This document shows positions 1 to 12,400 of a stretch of 27,039 bases of DNA, piece by piece. The notes beneath the pieces are model-generated. The model was not told where the DNA came from and made no database searches. It worked only from the letters and a program-made list of their open reading frames with translations. The stretch's first letter is position 1, and each line of letters starts with the position of its first letter. Origin of the DNA: a virus; IMG/VR virus record IMGVR_UViG_3300034175_000100, positions 1 to 27,039 of that record; one strand, written 5' to 3'. The position numbers were made by a program, and so were the translations under genes.

Positions 1-458
1 AAGCCGAGGGTGAGCGAGGACTTCGTCGACGCGAACAGGTTCTGCTGCATGTCGTTGGAGTACTGGTCGGAGCCGATGATCTTGCTGAGCAGGATGTGGC
101 GGGCGAACACCCCTGCACGGGAGTCGTCGTCGAACTTCGAGATGATCTCCACGTTCGGGGTGTTCTGCACCAGGTTGCGCGCCGTACGCCGCACCAGCCC
201 CGCGGTCTCGCCGGAGCTGATGTTGGGCAGGTCGTCCTTCGGGGAGATGACCTCGCCGTCGGCCAGCTTCTCGAGGATGTCGTACTTGCCGACGCGCGCG
301 TCCATCTCCCGCTTGTAGGCGGTGTACTTCCGCGTGAGCATGTCGCCGCACGGAGAGATGTTCTTGAACTCCAGGCAGTCCCGGCGATCGTCGTGACCGT
401 AGCTCTCGTACCAGTCCTCGAACGCCCTGATGGGCTCGTGTCCCGTCTTCACTGCCAT
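1..458 (-). CDS. Portal protein, N-terminal part (truncated by window edge)
   Basis: Reading leftward from an ATG at 458, the frame stays open to base 1 (152 complete codons), so only the N-terminus is visible. A GAGGAAGG ribosome site lies about 10 bases upstream of the start. The protein begins MAVKTGHEPIRAFEDWYES and contains ISSGETAGLVRRTARNLV, then QNTPNVEIIS and a segment with Asp-Gln-Tyr-Ser-Asn-Asp-Met-Gln-Gln. The pattern of an Arg-rich helix followed by QNTPNVE is what I associate with actinophage/podovirus portal proteins, which form the dodecameric DNA gate at the capsid vertex. The start codon overlaps the end of the giant upstream gene by 10 bp, so the two are probably translated from one late transcript. 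Family assignment is by pattern recognition only; another head-neck protein is possible. Confidence 0.7.
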   Translation of the reverse strand, partial: MAVKTGHEPIRAFEDWYESYGHDDRRDCLEFKNISPCGDMLTRKYTAYKREMDARVGKYDILEKLADGEVISPKDDLPNISSGETAGLVRRTARNLVQNTPNVEIISKFDDDSRAGVFARHILLSKIIGSDQYSNDMQQNLFASTKSSLTLG

Positions 459-3400
459 TGATTCAGCCTTCCTCGCTCGGACCAGACACGTTCCCTGCGG
501 ACGTCACCGCGACGAAGGATCGGGTTGGAAGTGTTGATGAACGGAGTCGTGTTGCCGTACGGCGACTCACCCTCTGGCAACCCGTACATGCGGGTGAAGT
601 TCGCGTACTCGTTGAAGGAGGATCCGTACCCGCTGCTGCCGTAGCTGCGCTTCTTGTAGGGCTTGTAGCCACTGCCCCAGTTCTCCCATCCTGATCCGAA
701 GTCCTTCCACCCAGAGCCCGAACCCGAGCCGGTCTCAGGCATCTTCCCGGTGGTGAAGGCTTCAGGAGTACCCTCCGGCACCACGAGCTTCTCCTGGTCC
801 TCGACACGCTCAAGCGCGTGGAGTCCCACGTTGATCCCGTAGATGTCGTCGACGACCTTGCCGCGGCTGTCCCGGCTGAGCCCGGTCTGCGACTGCACCG
901 CGCGGATCGGGAGCGGGATGCCGAGCGACTGCAGCAGGTTCTGCCGACCGAACGGTGTGGCCCAGGGGCGACCGTCCGGACCCATCATGTAGGTGGTGTT
1001 CAGCTGGTTGTAGGTGACCTTGCCGGTCCACGGGATCTTGTCGTCCCACAGCACCGCGCGGAGACCGGTCGCCTCTGGGTCCTCGAAGGTGTTGCCGTAC
1101 CAGAGCCGGCGACCGCGCGACTGCGCCACCTTCAGCGACAGCCCCATGTCGATGCCGTCCTGCACGAGCTCCTGGGTCCATTTGACCTCGATCTCCTTGC
1201 GCATCGGCACGGAGATGCTGATGCCTTCGAGCGCGGGGTCTCCGAGCTTGATCATGCCCTTGGCCAGCGACGCCAGCACTCGCTCGCCACCGCGGAACGT
1301 GAGCTGTTCGTTGCCGTCGGCGTCGATGTAGCTCATGCGCCCGGCCTCGTCCGCAGCGAACGCAGCACTGGAGCCCTCGTTGAGCAGGCTCATCCCGCCA
1401 CCGAGGTTCTTGTTCGGCTGCGCAGCGTAGATCGCCTCGGCTTGGGCGGTGATGGCCGGCTGCTCCCACCACTGCCCCGCGGCCTCCGCCTTCGCCTTGA
1501 GGTCCGTCTCGATCTCGTACATCGTGAGGTTCTCGAGCCCGCCGGAGCCGGACAGGGCAGCGAGGAACGTGGCTTCGGCCAGCTCCTGTGGCTTGTCCGG
1601 GATCGTGACGCTGACCTGCGAGGGCACCATGTTCTTGCGGAAGTAGGTGCTGTCGGTGGTGACCTGGCCGGTGAACAGCGACAGGAGCAGCGACGCGCTC
1701 AGCGAGTTCTCGGCGTAGGCGTGGAGCCTGGCGTCGAGGTCGTCGCGCGCGCCGTAGCCGACACGGTTCTCGCCGGTCTCGTCGTCGCGGAACTGCTCGA
1801 GAGCGGTGGTCTCCAGCGGTGCACCGGTCAGCGGGTCGCGCTGGATCTCGCCCTGCTTGTTGATCTCCGGCAGCGTCCACGGGTTGCGGTTGTACTTGTC
1901 CATCCCGTTGCGCACGGAGTTGACGAACGAGTTCTCGAAGAGCGCCCGCTCGTACATCCCGACGGTGTTGATCAGCAGCTGCGTGACGTTGCCGTCCGAC
2001 TCGGGTGTGCCCTTCGTGTGCTCCTTCGCAGCCTCCATCATCAGCGCGTCGCCGGTGATCTCGGCCTCGCGCCACAGCCGGGTGACCGAGTTCGGGATCA
2101 TGGAGAAGGCATCGGAGAAGCCCCACTTGATGTGGCGCACGTCGCCGGTGTTGAAGAAGCGCTCGATGCCGATGACCGGCGACAGGAACTGCCGGATGAT
2201 CCAGTGCGGCTGGGCAGCAGAGCGAGCTCCACCCTCACCATCCGAGGTGACCTCGAACCACGACTCGAGCGGCCCGGGCAGCCAGTCGAGGAACCCGGAG
2301 TCCGCGTAGAGGAAGTCGTTCTCGGCGCGGCGCGGGTCGTAGTAGTACGGCGTGCCGAGGTAGGTGGCCAGACGGCGACGGCGCTTGGTCTCCTCGTCCT
2401 CACCGGAGAGGCCCAGGCCACCGGCCATCATGCCGAAGGCCATCAGCGATGAGTGGGTGATCGCGCCAGTGGTGAACGGGCGGATCAGGTCGACCGAGTC
2501 GATGACGTCGGACATGTCGATCCGGTCGTGCTGGCCGGGCACGTACTCGAGCCCGCGCATCAGCGCCTTCACCCGGCCGAGGAACTGCGACTCGCGGCCG
2601 TCGAGCATCATGGCGGCCAGCTGGTCGAAGCCGCCGACGCCGAGCATGGTGGTCAGCGCGTTGGCGTTGAAGCGGGTGAACAGGAACGGCACCTTCAACA
2701 GGTGGCCTGTGGCGTTCCAGAGGAACTTCGGGTTCGCCGTCATCGCGTCGATCCCGCCCATCACCAGCTTCCCGGACACCGTCTGCTTCATGGACCGCGT
2801 CTGCGCGATCCGGTTCAGGCCGACGGTGTGGGAGCTGACGCGACCCTCCTCGGAGTTGTCCCGGAGCCAGAGCGGGTTGCGCTCCATCTGCGCCAGGTAC
2901 ACGTCGAGCGGGATCGACGAGTCGGTGGTCATCAAGTACTGCAGCGCCGCCTCGTTGTAGCGGGCCGCGACCTGCTTGGCCAGCATCCCGAACTTCGGGT
3001 CGGAGGTGGCGGTGGCGGAGAACTTGGCGAACTTCTCCAGCCGGGTGCCGACGCCGCCGCGGCCAGCCTCGATGAGGTTCTGGTACATGAGCTGGTCGTA
3101 GACGGTGGCGAGGAAGCGGTTGTCCGCGCCCATCGCCTCGTTGAGCCGCTCGATGCGCTGCATCTGCTCGCGGGTGAATTTCGGCGTGGCCATGCCGACG
3201 CGCTCGGCAACGCCGGCCACGGCCTGGCCGACCTTGTTGGTCGACGTCCCCTGGGCCAGGTTGGTGATCCCCTCGAGCCCGTTGCGGATGAAGACCTCGA
3301 CGATGGCTGAAGTCCACAACGCCGGGTTGAGGAGCCGGATGCCGACGGAGAGGTTGATCATGTTGTGGAAGAAGGAGTGCGTGTCGCGGCTGGACTCCAG

Positions 3401-6400
3401 GTAGCGCGCGCCCCGCTCGGTGTAGTTGCGGTACGACACCTTCTCCTGCTTCTGCAGGCCCTTCTTCGATCGCCACTGCACGTGCTTCTCGATGCGCTGG
3501 GCCAGCGTCGACTCAGGTGTGGTGCGCGCCGACTCGCTGCGCGCGAGCGGGAGGTGGCCAGTGATCGCGTCGAGGGTCGCGCGCATCGTGTCGAAGATGG
3601 CGGGCTCAGCGAGGAGCGCCTCCTCCTTCGGGTCGATGGAGGTGAGGAACTGGTTCGTCTCCTTGTCCATCAGCTTCGCGTCGACCAGGGCCTCCATCGA
3701 CGCAGGCATCTCCATCGTGTGGATGGATGAGCCCTTGTAGGTGTGAGCGAAGCCGTCGTTATCGGTGCGGAAGGTGGAGTCGAACAGCTCGAGCGACTCC
3801 TCCACCTGACCGAAGATCGAGGTGACCCACTCGTCCCAGTCCTTGGCCAGCGGAGACTTGCGCTTCCGGCTGGTCTTCGGCGCCCACACACCCGCCTCGT
3901 GGATCTGACGCATCAGCGTCTCGTGCGGGATGGGGACGACGCCGCCTGAGGTGGGGATGAGGTTCTGGCTGACGTTCTCGTAGATCAGGGACGCGGCCTG
4001 GAGAGCAGCCGGCCCGGCGACCCGGCCCATGTCGGACTCGTTGGCGTTCTCCTCGCGGGCCCCGGGCATGGCGAAGAACTGCCGCACCAGGTAGTCGACC
4101 TCGTTGCGGCTCTCCCAGGTGAGACCGAGCTCGTCGAGGATGTCGGCCTGCAGGGCGGCGTACGCCGTCCGGTCGTTGTCAGACCACTCGGTCTGGTCGA
4201 TGAGCTCGAGGTACGACGTCACCTTCTTGCCGGCGTCCATGATGTGCAGACGCTGCAGCGGCATCGTCTTGGTCCACGGCTTGTACGAGGTGTCGCCCTC
4301 CGGGATGGCGCGCATCATCTCCCAGAAGCCACCGCCCGTCGGATCGGAGAACCGCTCGATGCCCTTGTCGCTGAACAGCTTGGTCGTCTCGCGGCCGTCG
4401 CGCTCGAGTGCGGTGCGTGCACCGATCGTCTCGTATCCGGTGAAGGCCACGTGCTGGCTGAAGTCCTGTCGGGTGGAGCGGACCTTCGACTGCGTGTAGT
4501 TCACGGCGTTCTCGTCGGCGGCGTACTCCAGGGACATCTGCAGCGTGGTGGCCACCCGCTCGGTGGTGCCGTTGAGCGGGTTGTTCATCTCGATGTGGAA
4601 CTGGAAGTCAGGCGTCAGCACGTACGGGCGGGAGCCATCGCTGCGCTTGGGGAACTGCGCGTTGATCCGGTCGAACAGCATGGTGCGCAGCTGCGGGTAG
4701 CCGAAGTCGTTGAGCGCGTCGGTGAAGATCGGCGGCATCAGACGCATCTGTGCACCGGACGTCAGGTCCTCCAGGTTGACCAGGCCGCTGGTGGAGAGGA
4801 CGTGCTCGAGCTGCACGCCGGGAGCGAGCAGCGCGCCGAGCATGACCTGGCCGAGCCGCTGGGTGGCGGTCACCTCGGCGAACGGGTCGTCGGTGGTCGG
4901 CGTCACGAAGCCCTTGCCGAAGATCTCCTCACCCAGCAGGTTCAGCTGGAACGCCATCTCGGCCATCATGTTGCCGTCGCCCAGGCGCTCGGCCACCATC
5001 TCTGCGGTGTAACCGAGGTTCATGTTGGACCAGCGGGTCAGGAAGGACTCGACCGCTGACCAGTCGCGGGCGAACTCGTCGGTGGTGCGGTCCTTCGCGC
5101 CGAGCATGAAGTCGACCATGTCACGGCGGAAGTCGATGCCGGACAGGGCGAAGGCCCAGCCGAAGTTGTCGATCTTCCCCTCGACGGCCTGCTTCGACTC
5201 GGGCGCCTTCTGCGACCCGAACGAGTTCACGCGGATCCCGTTGGAGCCGACGTCCTCGGCCGGGCCCGCGAGGTTGTTCGGCATCGGGGAGCGGACGGTC
5301 TTCCAGCCGTCGCCCTCGGTGACGGACTTGCCGAACCGGGACAAGTCGTACTTGACCAGGACGGACTTGCCGGCCATCTGGTCGGGGTCGACCTGCTCGA
5401 TGATCGACGGCGGCCGGACGGTCCACGCCTCCTGCAGCTCGTCGACGGCGATGGCGAACATGCCGGGGTTGGCTGCCGGGTCCGCGGGGTCGAACTCGGT
5501 GGCAAGCTGCTCCTGCAGCTGGTCGATGTTGGGCAGCTTGAACCCGACACGGACAAAGAGGATCGAGCCGTCGGTGCCGATCGTCGGGATCAGGTCACCG
5601 ATCATCAACTCCTGGCCGACCTCGAGCGGCCAGTGACCGGACTCGAGCACATCCTTCAGTCGGGTCATCGCGTCGTCCAGGCTGCGGATGCCGGGCTCCT
5701 CGAAGCCGTTGGCGTTGCGGCGGTACAGCGGCGTGCCAGTGGGGTCTCCACCGAGACGACGGAGAAGGCTGCGGCCCTCGTTGCTGTTGAGCAGGTCGAG
5801 CACGCGGTCACTGACCTCGCTGCGCTGGTCGAGCTGGCCGGTGCCCTTGACCGGCTCGCCGTAGCGGTTGGCCAGCTGGGTGGGGATGAGGGTCATCGCC
5901 TCGACCTGCCACACCGGCTGCCCATCGCGCAGGTCCCAGAAGGTGGTGTTCTCCGACGAGGCGTCACCCCACCTGTCGCTCATCGCGTTGAGGATGATGG
6001 AGCGGCCGGTGAACACCCGTGTCGCGGTGAGCGTCGACTCGAGTGAGCGGCGGGTCAGGTTGGCTGCACCCTCCACCGTCTGCGGCTCGAAGAAATGGAC
6101 CGACTCGCCCATGCGCGTGTAGCCCTCCGCGCCTTCGAGGAGGTGGTCGGCCAGGTCGGCGCGCAGCGTGGAGCCGCCGCCGGCGTGGGCGAGCACGATG
6201 CGGGCGCCGGTCTTGGTGTACGCCTTCACGGTGCGCAGCGCCTGGTTGTACGCCTGGTCGATGTCGCCCTTGGCCGCGCGCTCGATGGAGTCCAGGTCGA
6301 TGATGACCGTGTCCTCGTACGTCGGGCGCTGCCCGCCCTTCAGCGCATCGAGTCCGCCCTTCAGGACCACCTCGGTGAGGATTCCCTCGGACGGGCTGGG

Positions 6401-9400
6401 GCTGACACCTTCGACGTGCTGCCAGATCACCGACGAGGGGTTGACGTCCTCGAGCGCCTGCAGCCGCTTGGCCAGCTGCTCGGTCAGCGTGAGCTCGCGC
6501 AGGTCGCGCGCCTCGACGAACGGGATCCCGTTGCGGGCGAACAGCGTGGCGAGACCTTCGACGCCGAGCAGCTTCTCCAGGGCACGGGCGTTGCGGGCGT
6601 TGATCTCCGGGATCTTGAACCCTGGCCGGTCCTTCTCGCCACGCTCCATGCGGACCTGCATCTGCTGGCCGCGGAAGACGGAAATCCGCTGCTCGTAGGC
6701 GGTGATGCTCGGGTGGTACCTGTCACCGGACCACTTGATGTCCTGCAACGGCAGGAGGCTGGTCAGACCGACCGCTTCGCTGAGGTCGGTGGTCTCACCG
6801 AGACGAGTGAGGCCGAGCGTGGCGAGCCGCTCGTTGTCGAGGCTCGGGAACGTCTCCACATCGGAGAGGTTGAAGGGCGTCTCGATGTCCACGCCAGGGA
6901 AGCCCTTGGTGCCGGGCTTGCCGAGCAGGACCTGGGACACGGACTCGCTGATTGGCACGAGCCGGGCCCGCTGCAGCGGGAAGGCCGGGTCACTGATCCC
7001 GAGCCCTTCGTTCTCGTTCTGCCACTCGATGGCCTGCTCTGCCCACCACACGGTCTTCACGCCATCGACTTCACCGATGACGAGGTGTCGGTACTTCATC
7101 AGCTTGTACAGAGCGTTCGCATCGGCAGGCAGCGGCTTGCCGAAGTCGAACTCCTTGTTCAGCATGTGCAGTGCCTTGGACCGCAGCACCTCGGCCACGT
7201 CCGTGGAGTCCTCGTAGCCGGTGGCCGTCGACAGGAGCGGGATCGGCGTGGCCTTGTAGCCGGCGCCGCCCTTCGTCGCCATGTCGAGGGGGTTCTGCTG
7301 AGACTGCTTGGAGATCCGGCCGACACCGAAGATGGTCCCGGCGATCAGGCTCGGGGTGAGCGCGGTCTCGGAGTCTGCACCGACTCCCTCGAAGTAGACG
7401 TTGTTCGCCCACTCCGGTGCGAAGGGCTTGGAGTCCACGTCGAAGTACTGAACCTCGAGCACGAGTGGCCCGGACACAGTCCCTGCGTCGATGGCGTCGC
7501 GGATGGCACCGTTGATGCGCGCGATGTCGATGACACGGTAGGCCGAGTTCTCGACGGTGGCCTCGCCCATCCACGCTTGGCCGACCTCGGGCATCAGGTC
7601 GAGACCGTTGAGCGTGAGCGAGGCAGCGAAGTGGTTGTTGAGCCGGATGAAGTCTGCTCCGGTCCACGGTACGTTGCCATCGGCCGGCACCCCGTACTGC
7701 CGGTTGGTCAGCATCTCCGGGCCAGGCTCGTTGAAGCTGTACGCGCTGGCACCGACGTAGGCCGCGGCCTCGGTCGGCAGGTCGCCACCGACGGGGATGG
7801 CCAGGCCGACCGATGCGGAGGCGAGGATCATCTTCGCCTGGATGTTCTTGGCCGGGATGAGCTCGGTCCAGCCACCGAGCTTCTTCTCGCTGAACAGCGA
7901 GGTCTCCCAGATCCCGGCGACGTCAGCCGGGCGGACGATCGGTTCCCACTTCGCCTGGCGCGCGACCTCCTTCGCCACCTTGAGGACCTGCTTGTTGAGG
8001 AACCCGTCGAGCAGGGAGCCCCAGCTGGGGTCGAAGTAGCGGTGCTGCTCGGCCGCCCCCTTGCCCAGCACCAGCGGGGTGATGTCGACGGTGGAGCCGG
8101 CACGGCCAGAGAGCTCGGCGAGGTAGAGCGTCGAGGCCCACAGTCCGGCCTCCTCCCACTCCTCGGTGGTGATGGCCACGTCGTCGTCGATGGCGAAGCC
8201 GTTCTGCGCTAGCGTCTCGTTGATCTTGTTGATCAGCCGGTAGTTGCCCTGGAACCGGTTGAGCCGGTTCGCGGTACCGAGGAAGCGCATGATCATCGAC
8301 TTGCGGTCGAGGTCGACCTCGGTGCCGGTGAGCCGGAACATGTTGATCGCGGCCTGCACCGGGTCGGAGTCACGCAGCAGATCGAGCCGGTCGACTCGTG
8401 CGAGCACCTCACGGTTCAGGGTGTCGAGCCGGGTCTGGATCCGCACGCGCAGACCGGCGTCCAGGTTGGGGTCGGCCAGCTGGGCGAGCAGCTCCTCGGA
8501 GCGACGGACGAACAGGTTCGTCGCAGCATCCACGACCAGCACGTCGTCGATCGCCTTCGTGGTCTGCGACGCCAGGACGTTGCGCAGGCCCGAGTTGTCC
8601 CTGGTGTAGCGACCTCGCAGGTTCGCCTTGATGATGGTGACGACCTCCTCGAGGAGACCACCACCCTGCTTGTCGAGCGCGGCCGCCAGCTGGATACCGC
8701 GGGCCACGTCGACGTAGAGGTCGTTGCGGACTGCATCAAGGTTGGCGCCCCGGTCGAATGCACCGTGGGTGTACGCCACGGCGAACTCGTTGATCATCGT
8801 CTGGATCGGGAAGTACGCCTCGGCCTGCGTCGCTTCGTCGGTGTCGATGGCCGCCTTGCGGACACCGGCCTCGATGGTGGCGATGTACTTGTGCGCCTGG
8901 CGCAGCGACAGCTGCCGGTCGACGCCGGTGAACAGGTCCTTGAAGTCCACCTCGTCGAGCATCGTCTTGAGGCCGGTGCCGGTGGTGCTCCGGTAGGACT
9001 GCACGGTGTCGTGCTCATTGACGTCGCGCTCGGTGGGGAACAGCACCCGCTTGGCCAACTCGTTGGTGGCCGGGTTCTCGAGTGCGTCGAGCGCACCCTC
9101 CTCGGTGGAGAGGTCGACGAATACTTCGGACCCGTCCGGTAGGTTCACGCGCACCGGGCCCTCGGCCAGCTTCGTCGGGTTCGACATGATGTCGGGGATG
9201 TCGAAGACCGTCAGGGCGTCGGCGGTCTGGAAGATCGCCTGCTTGACTCCGAACTCGTCCATCGTCACGAGCGGCTCACCGAACGGGGCGACGTCCGGGT
9301 CGGACTTGCCCTTGTCGTGCATCCGGGCGAAGCCGGTCTGGATCTTCGCGGTGAACCGGTCACGCGCGCGGGGGCCGTTGCCGTCGGGGAACAGGACCCG

Positions 9401-12400
9401 GTTCTCGATCGCCAGCTTCAGCTTCGCCCGGTTCCGGGTGCCGTCGGCAGTGCGGCCGGCACGCATCTCCGCGATCATCGTGCGCTCGGTCGCCAACTCG
9501 GTGGCGTGCTTGGCCATCGCTACCGACAGGGCGCGCGTCTTGTCGGCGAAGTTGGACAGCGCCTCCCGCTGCAGGGTGCCGGGCAGGTTCGCCGACCACA
9601 CCTCGGACGGGTCGGCGTCGTACTCGGCCACGTCGTCGAACAGCGGCAGCAGCTCGGCACGGTCACCGAGCCACATCGGCTCCGAGTTGATCTGGTCCAT
9701 CAGCGCCTTGACGTCGGTGGCCGTCTTCATGGCGATGATCAGCCGGTCGAGCTCGATACCGTCCGGCTGCTGGCTGACGTGGTAGAAGGTCTGGAGCATC
9801 CGCGACTTGATCTTGGAGTAGATCCGGCCGCCGGGCTCCGCGCCCATCGCGTTCCACTCCGCGAGCCACGAATTCGTCAGGTACGAGACCGCGGCCTGCT
9901 CGGGTGGGAGCACCAACATCTCGGTGACCCACTTCGCGGCGTACACCTGGCCGTCGATCTCGGCGAAGGCACCGAGCTTCGCGGCGTCCGGGATGATCTT
10001 GGAGATGATCCCGGCCAGCTGCGGGTTCTGCTCCAGCATCTGGTTGAGCAGGATCTCCTTGTCGGTCTTCTTGTTCGCGCCCGTCTGCTGGCGGAACGTC
10101 TCGAGCATCTCCTGGAGCTGGTCGACACCGGCCTTGAACTCGGCCAGGGCGCGCTCGGAGCGGGCTTTCTTGTCGCGGGGAGCGACCTGCACCGCGGCCG
10201 CGATCGTGTCGATGACCACCGCGTAGTCGTTCAGCTCGGCCGACGTCGCCTCAGCCACGGAGTACGGCGGGTTGTGCTTGACCGAGTGCATGACGTACGG
10301 CGCCTTGCGACGCCACTTCCACAGCTGGTCGCGCCGGGTCTCCTCGGTATGGTTCGCCAGGGAGTTGATCACCTGGGACAGCGTCAACTGCGGCCCGATG
10401 TAGCGGGAGGCGTCACCGATCAGGTCGTACATCTGCGTCGACCCAAAAACCTCCGCGAACGCCAGCTGGGCGCTGGTGTCACGGCTGCCCTGTGTGTGGT
10501 CGTGGTTCGCCAGGCGCTTCAGCCGGCCAATCTTCCGCAGCAACTCGTCGTCCTGCTCGATGGTCGCAGCATTGGAGCGCTCCTCGATCTCGATGGACCG
10601 CTTCAGCAGCAGCTGGACCAGGGAGATGTTGCCGTCGCCCATCAGGTACTCGCCGGGCGCCAGCACCTGCACGTCACGGACCTGCATGTTCGCCAGGCGC
10701 ATCATCGCGGACGACGCGTCCTCGCCCAGCGCCTCCTTCGCGGCGTTGCTGATGTCCTGCATCCACAGCTGCACGCGCTTCTGGATCGCGTTGCGGCCGC
10801 GGACCCGGGCCATCTCGCTGGCCGGCATGTTCGAGCCGAGCTGAGCGTAGAGCTCGACGAACGCCTGGATCTCACCGGGCAGCATGTCGCCGCGCAGGGC
10901 GTCGACCGCGGCACGGTAGATGGAGTAGTGGAGCTTCTGGCTCTCGCGCACAGGGTTCACACCCTGCAGCAGGATGCTGACCGTCTGGCCGTCGGTCGCT
11001 GCACCGCGCACCGCGAGCGCCCGGAGGAACGCCTGCTCGGGTGGGAGGTCACGCTCCACATCGGCGGGGGTGAACTCGAGCTCGGGGGCGTTGGCCGCCA
11101 AGTCCTGCTGGATCATCTCCCACGTCAAAGAGATCTGCTGCTGCAGCCACGGCACCTCCGCCACACCGTTGCGGCGGCCGAGGTCCAGCATCCCGGCGGT
11201 GTTGAGGTTGAAGAGCGTGGTGATCAGGTTCATCCGGGCATCGACGATGCCGTCGGTCACCTCGCGCTCGAACGTGGTCAGTGCACGGGTGAGGGCGTCG
11301 GCCTCGAGGATCGGGGAGTACCGGTTCCACAGGTCAGTGCGCAGCTCGGCCAGGCCCGCGGCCGCGACGTTTCGCTCCACCGAGCCGGTCTTCCCGGCCA
11401 GGGCCCCCGCGATCGTGGCGATGAAGAGCTTCTCGCCGTCCGGCGGGTCCGAGACGACCTCGACACCGGCTCGGGACTCCATGATCGGGTTGCCGTCCGC
11501 ATCCTGACCGATCTCCACGTCCTCGTTCACCGACGGGAGGAACTGCGCGCCGGCACGCAGGAGCTCGCGCTGCTCGGTGGGAAGCGTGACCGTGTTCATC
11601 GGTGCCAGGGTGTCGCCGTCGTGGTCGCCGCCGAGCGACTTCAGGATCGACTGGTGCACCTGCACCTGCCCGTTGGCGTTGGCCGCGCTGAGGGACTTGG
11701 ACACCTGGGGGATCAGCGGCATGAACGAGCCCGGGTCGATGTTCGGGTGCCGGGTGTAGAGGATCTCCACCGAGCGACGCAGCGTCTCGGCGTCCGAGAG
11801 AGGTGCACCGCTCGCGTCCGTGAGCTCACCGCGGTGGGCCCGGAGGATCAGGTCGTTGAAGTCGTCGATCAGGGCCTCGGCCGTGACGGTGTCCGTCGCC
11901 TGGCGGTACCGCTCGTAGATGTCCTGCAGTGCGGCGCGCACCGACTTGGACACACGGGCCACGGTCTCGTTCTCCGCGATCTCCCGCTGCAGCTGCGCCA
12001 CCATCTCCGGCTGATCCTGGGCCTGCTCGAGGCGACGGTTCAGGTCGGCGTCGATGACGGCCATGCCCGCGTGTAGGTCGACGATGCTGGAGAGGGTCTG
12101 CCACATCGAGGCGACCGCGTGGTTCGCCGCGAACAGGTCCCGATCCATCCGGCCGTTGCCGTCGTAGACCTTGTCGCCCGAGAAGCCTGCCAGCACGAGG
12201 GTGCCGTCGACGGCCGGGTTCGCCGACGCCGAGTCGCGCGCCATCGCGCTGGCCCGCATGTCGATCCGCGCCATCGTCCCGATCGGGGAGACCCGCGCCG
12301 AGTCGATCTGCGACTTCTCCGCCATCGTGGTCAGCGCGTCCTTGATGCGCTGCGTCTCGACGTCATCGGCCAGCGCCGCCCGCTTCCGGGCGTCCGGGGT

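Noticed and set aside
11591-11626. EF-hand or dockerin-type calcium loop as explanation of DHDGD
   Set aside because: An EF-hand needs an acidic residue at position 12; here DHDGDTLAPMNT has Thr there, and the following residues do not form the expected helix. The upstream V-x-V-H also favours the polymerase loop.
818-12076. Long plus-strand frames opposite the giant gene (818-2452, 6095-8212, 9317-12076)
   Set aside because: They are antisense shadows of a GC-rich gene: Val/Arg/Leu/Gly/Asp-rich with no motif, no ribosome site and no continuity with neighbours.
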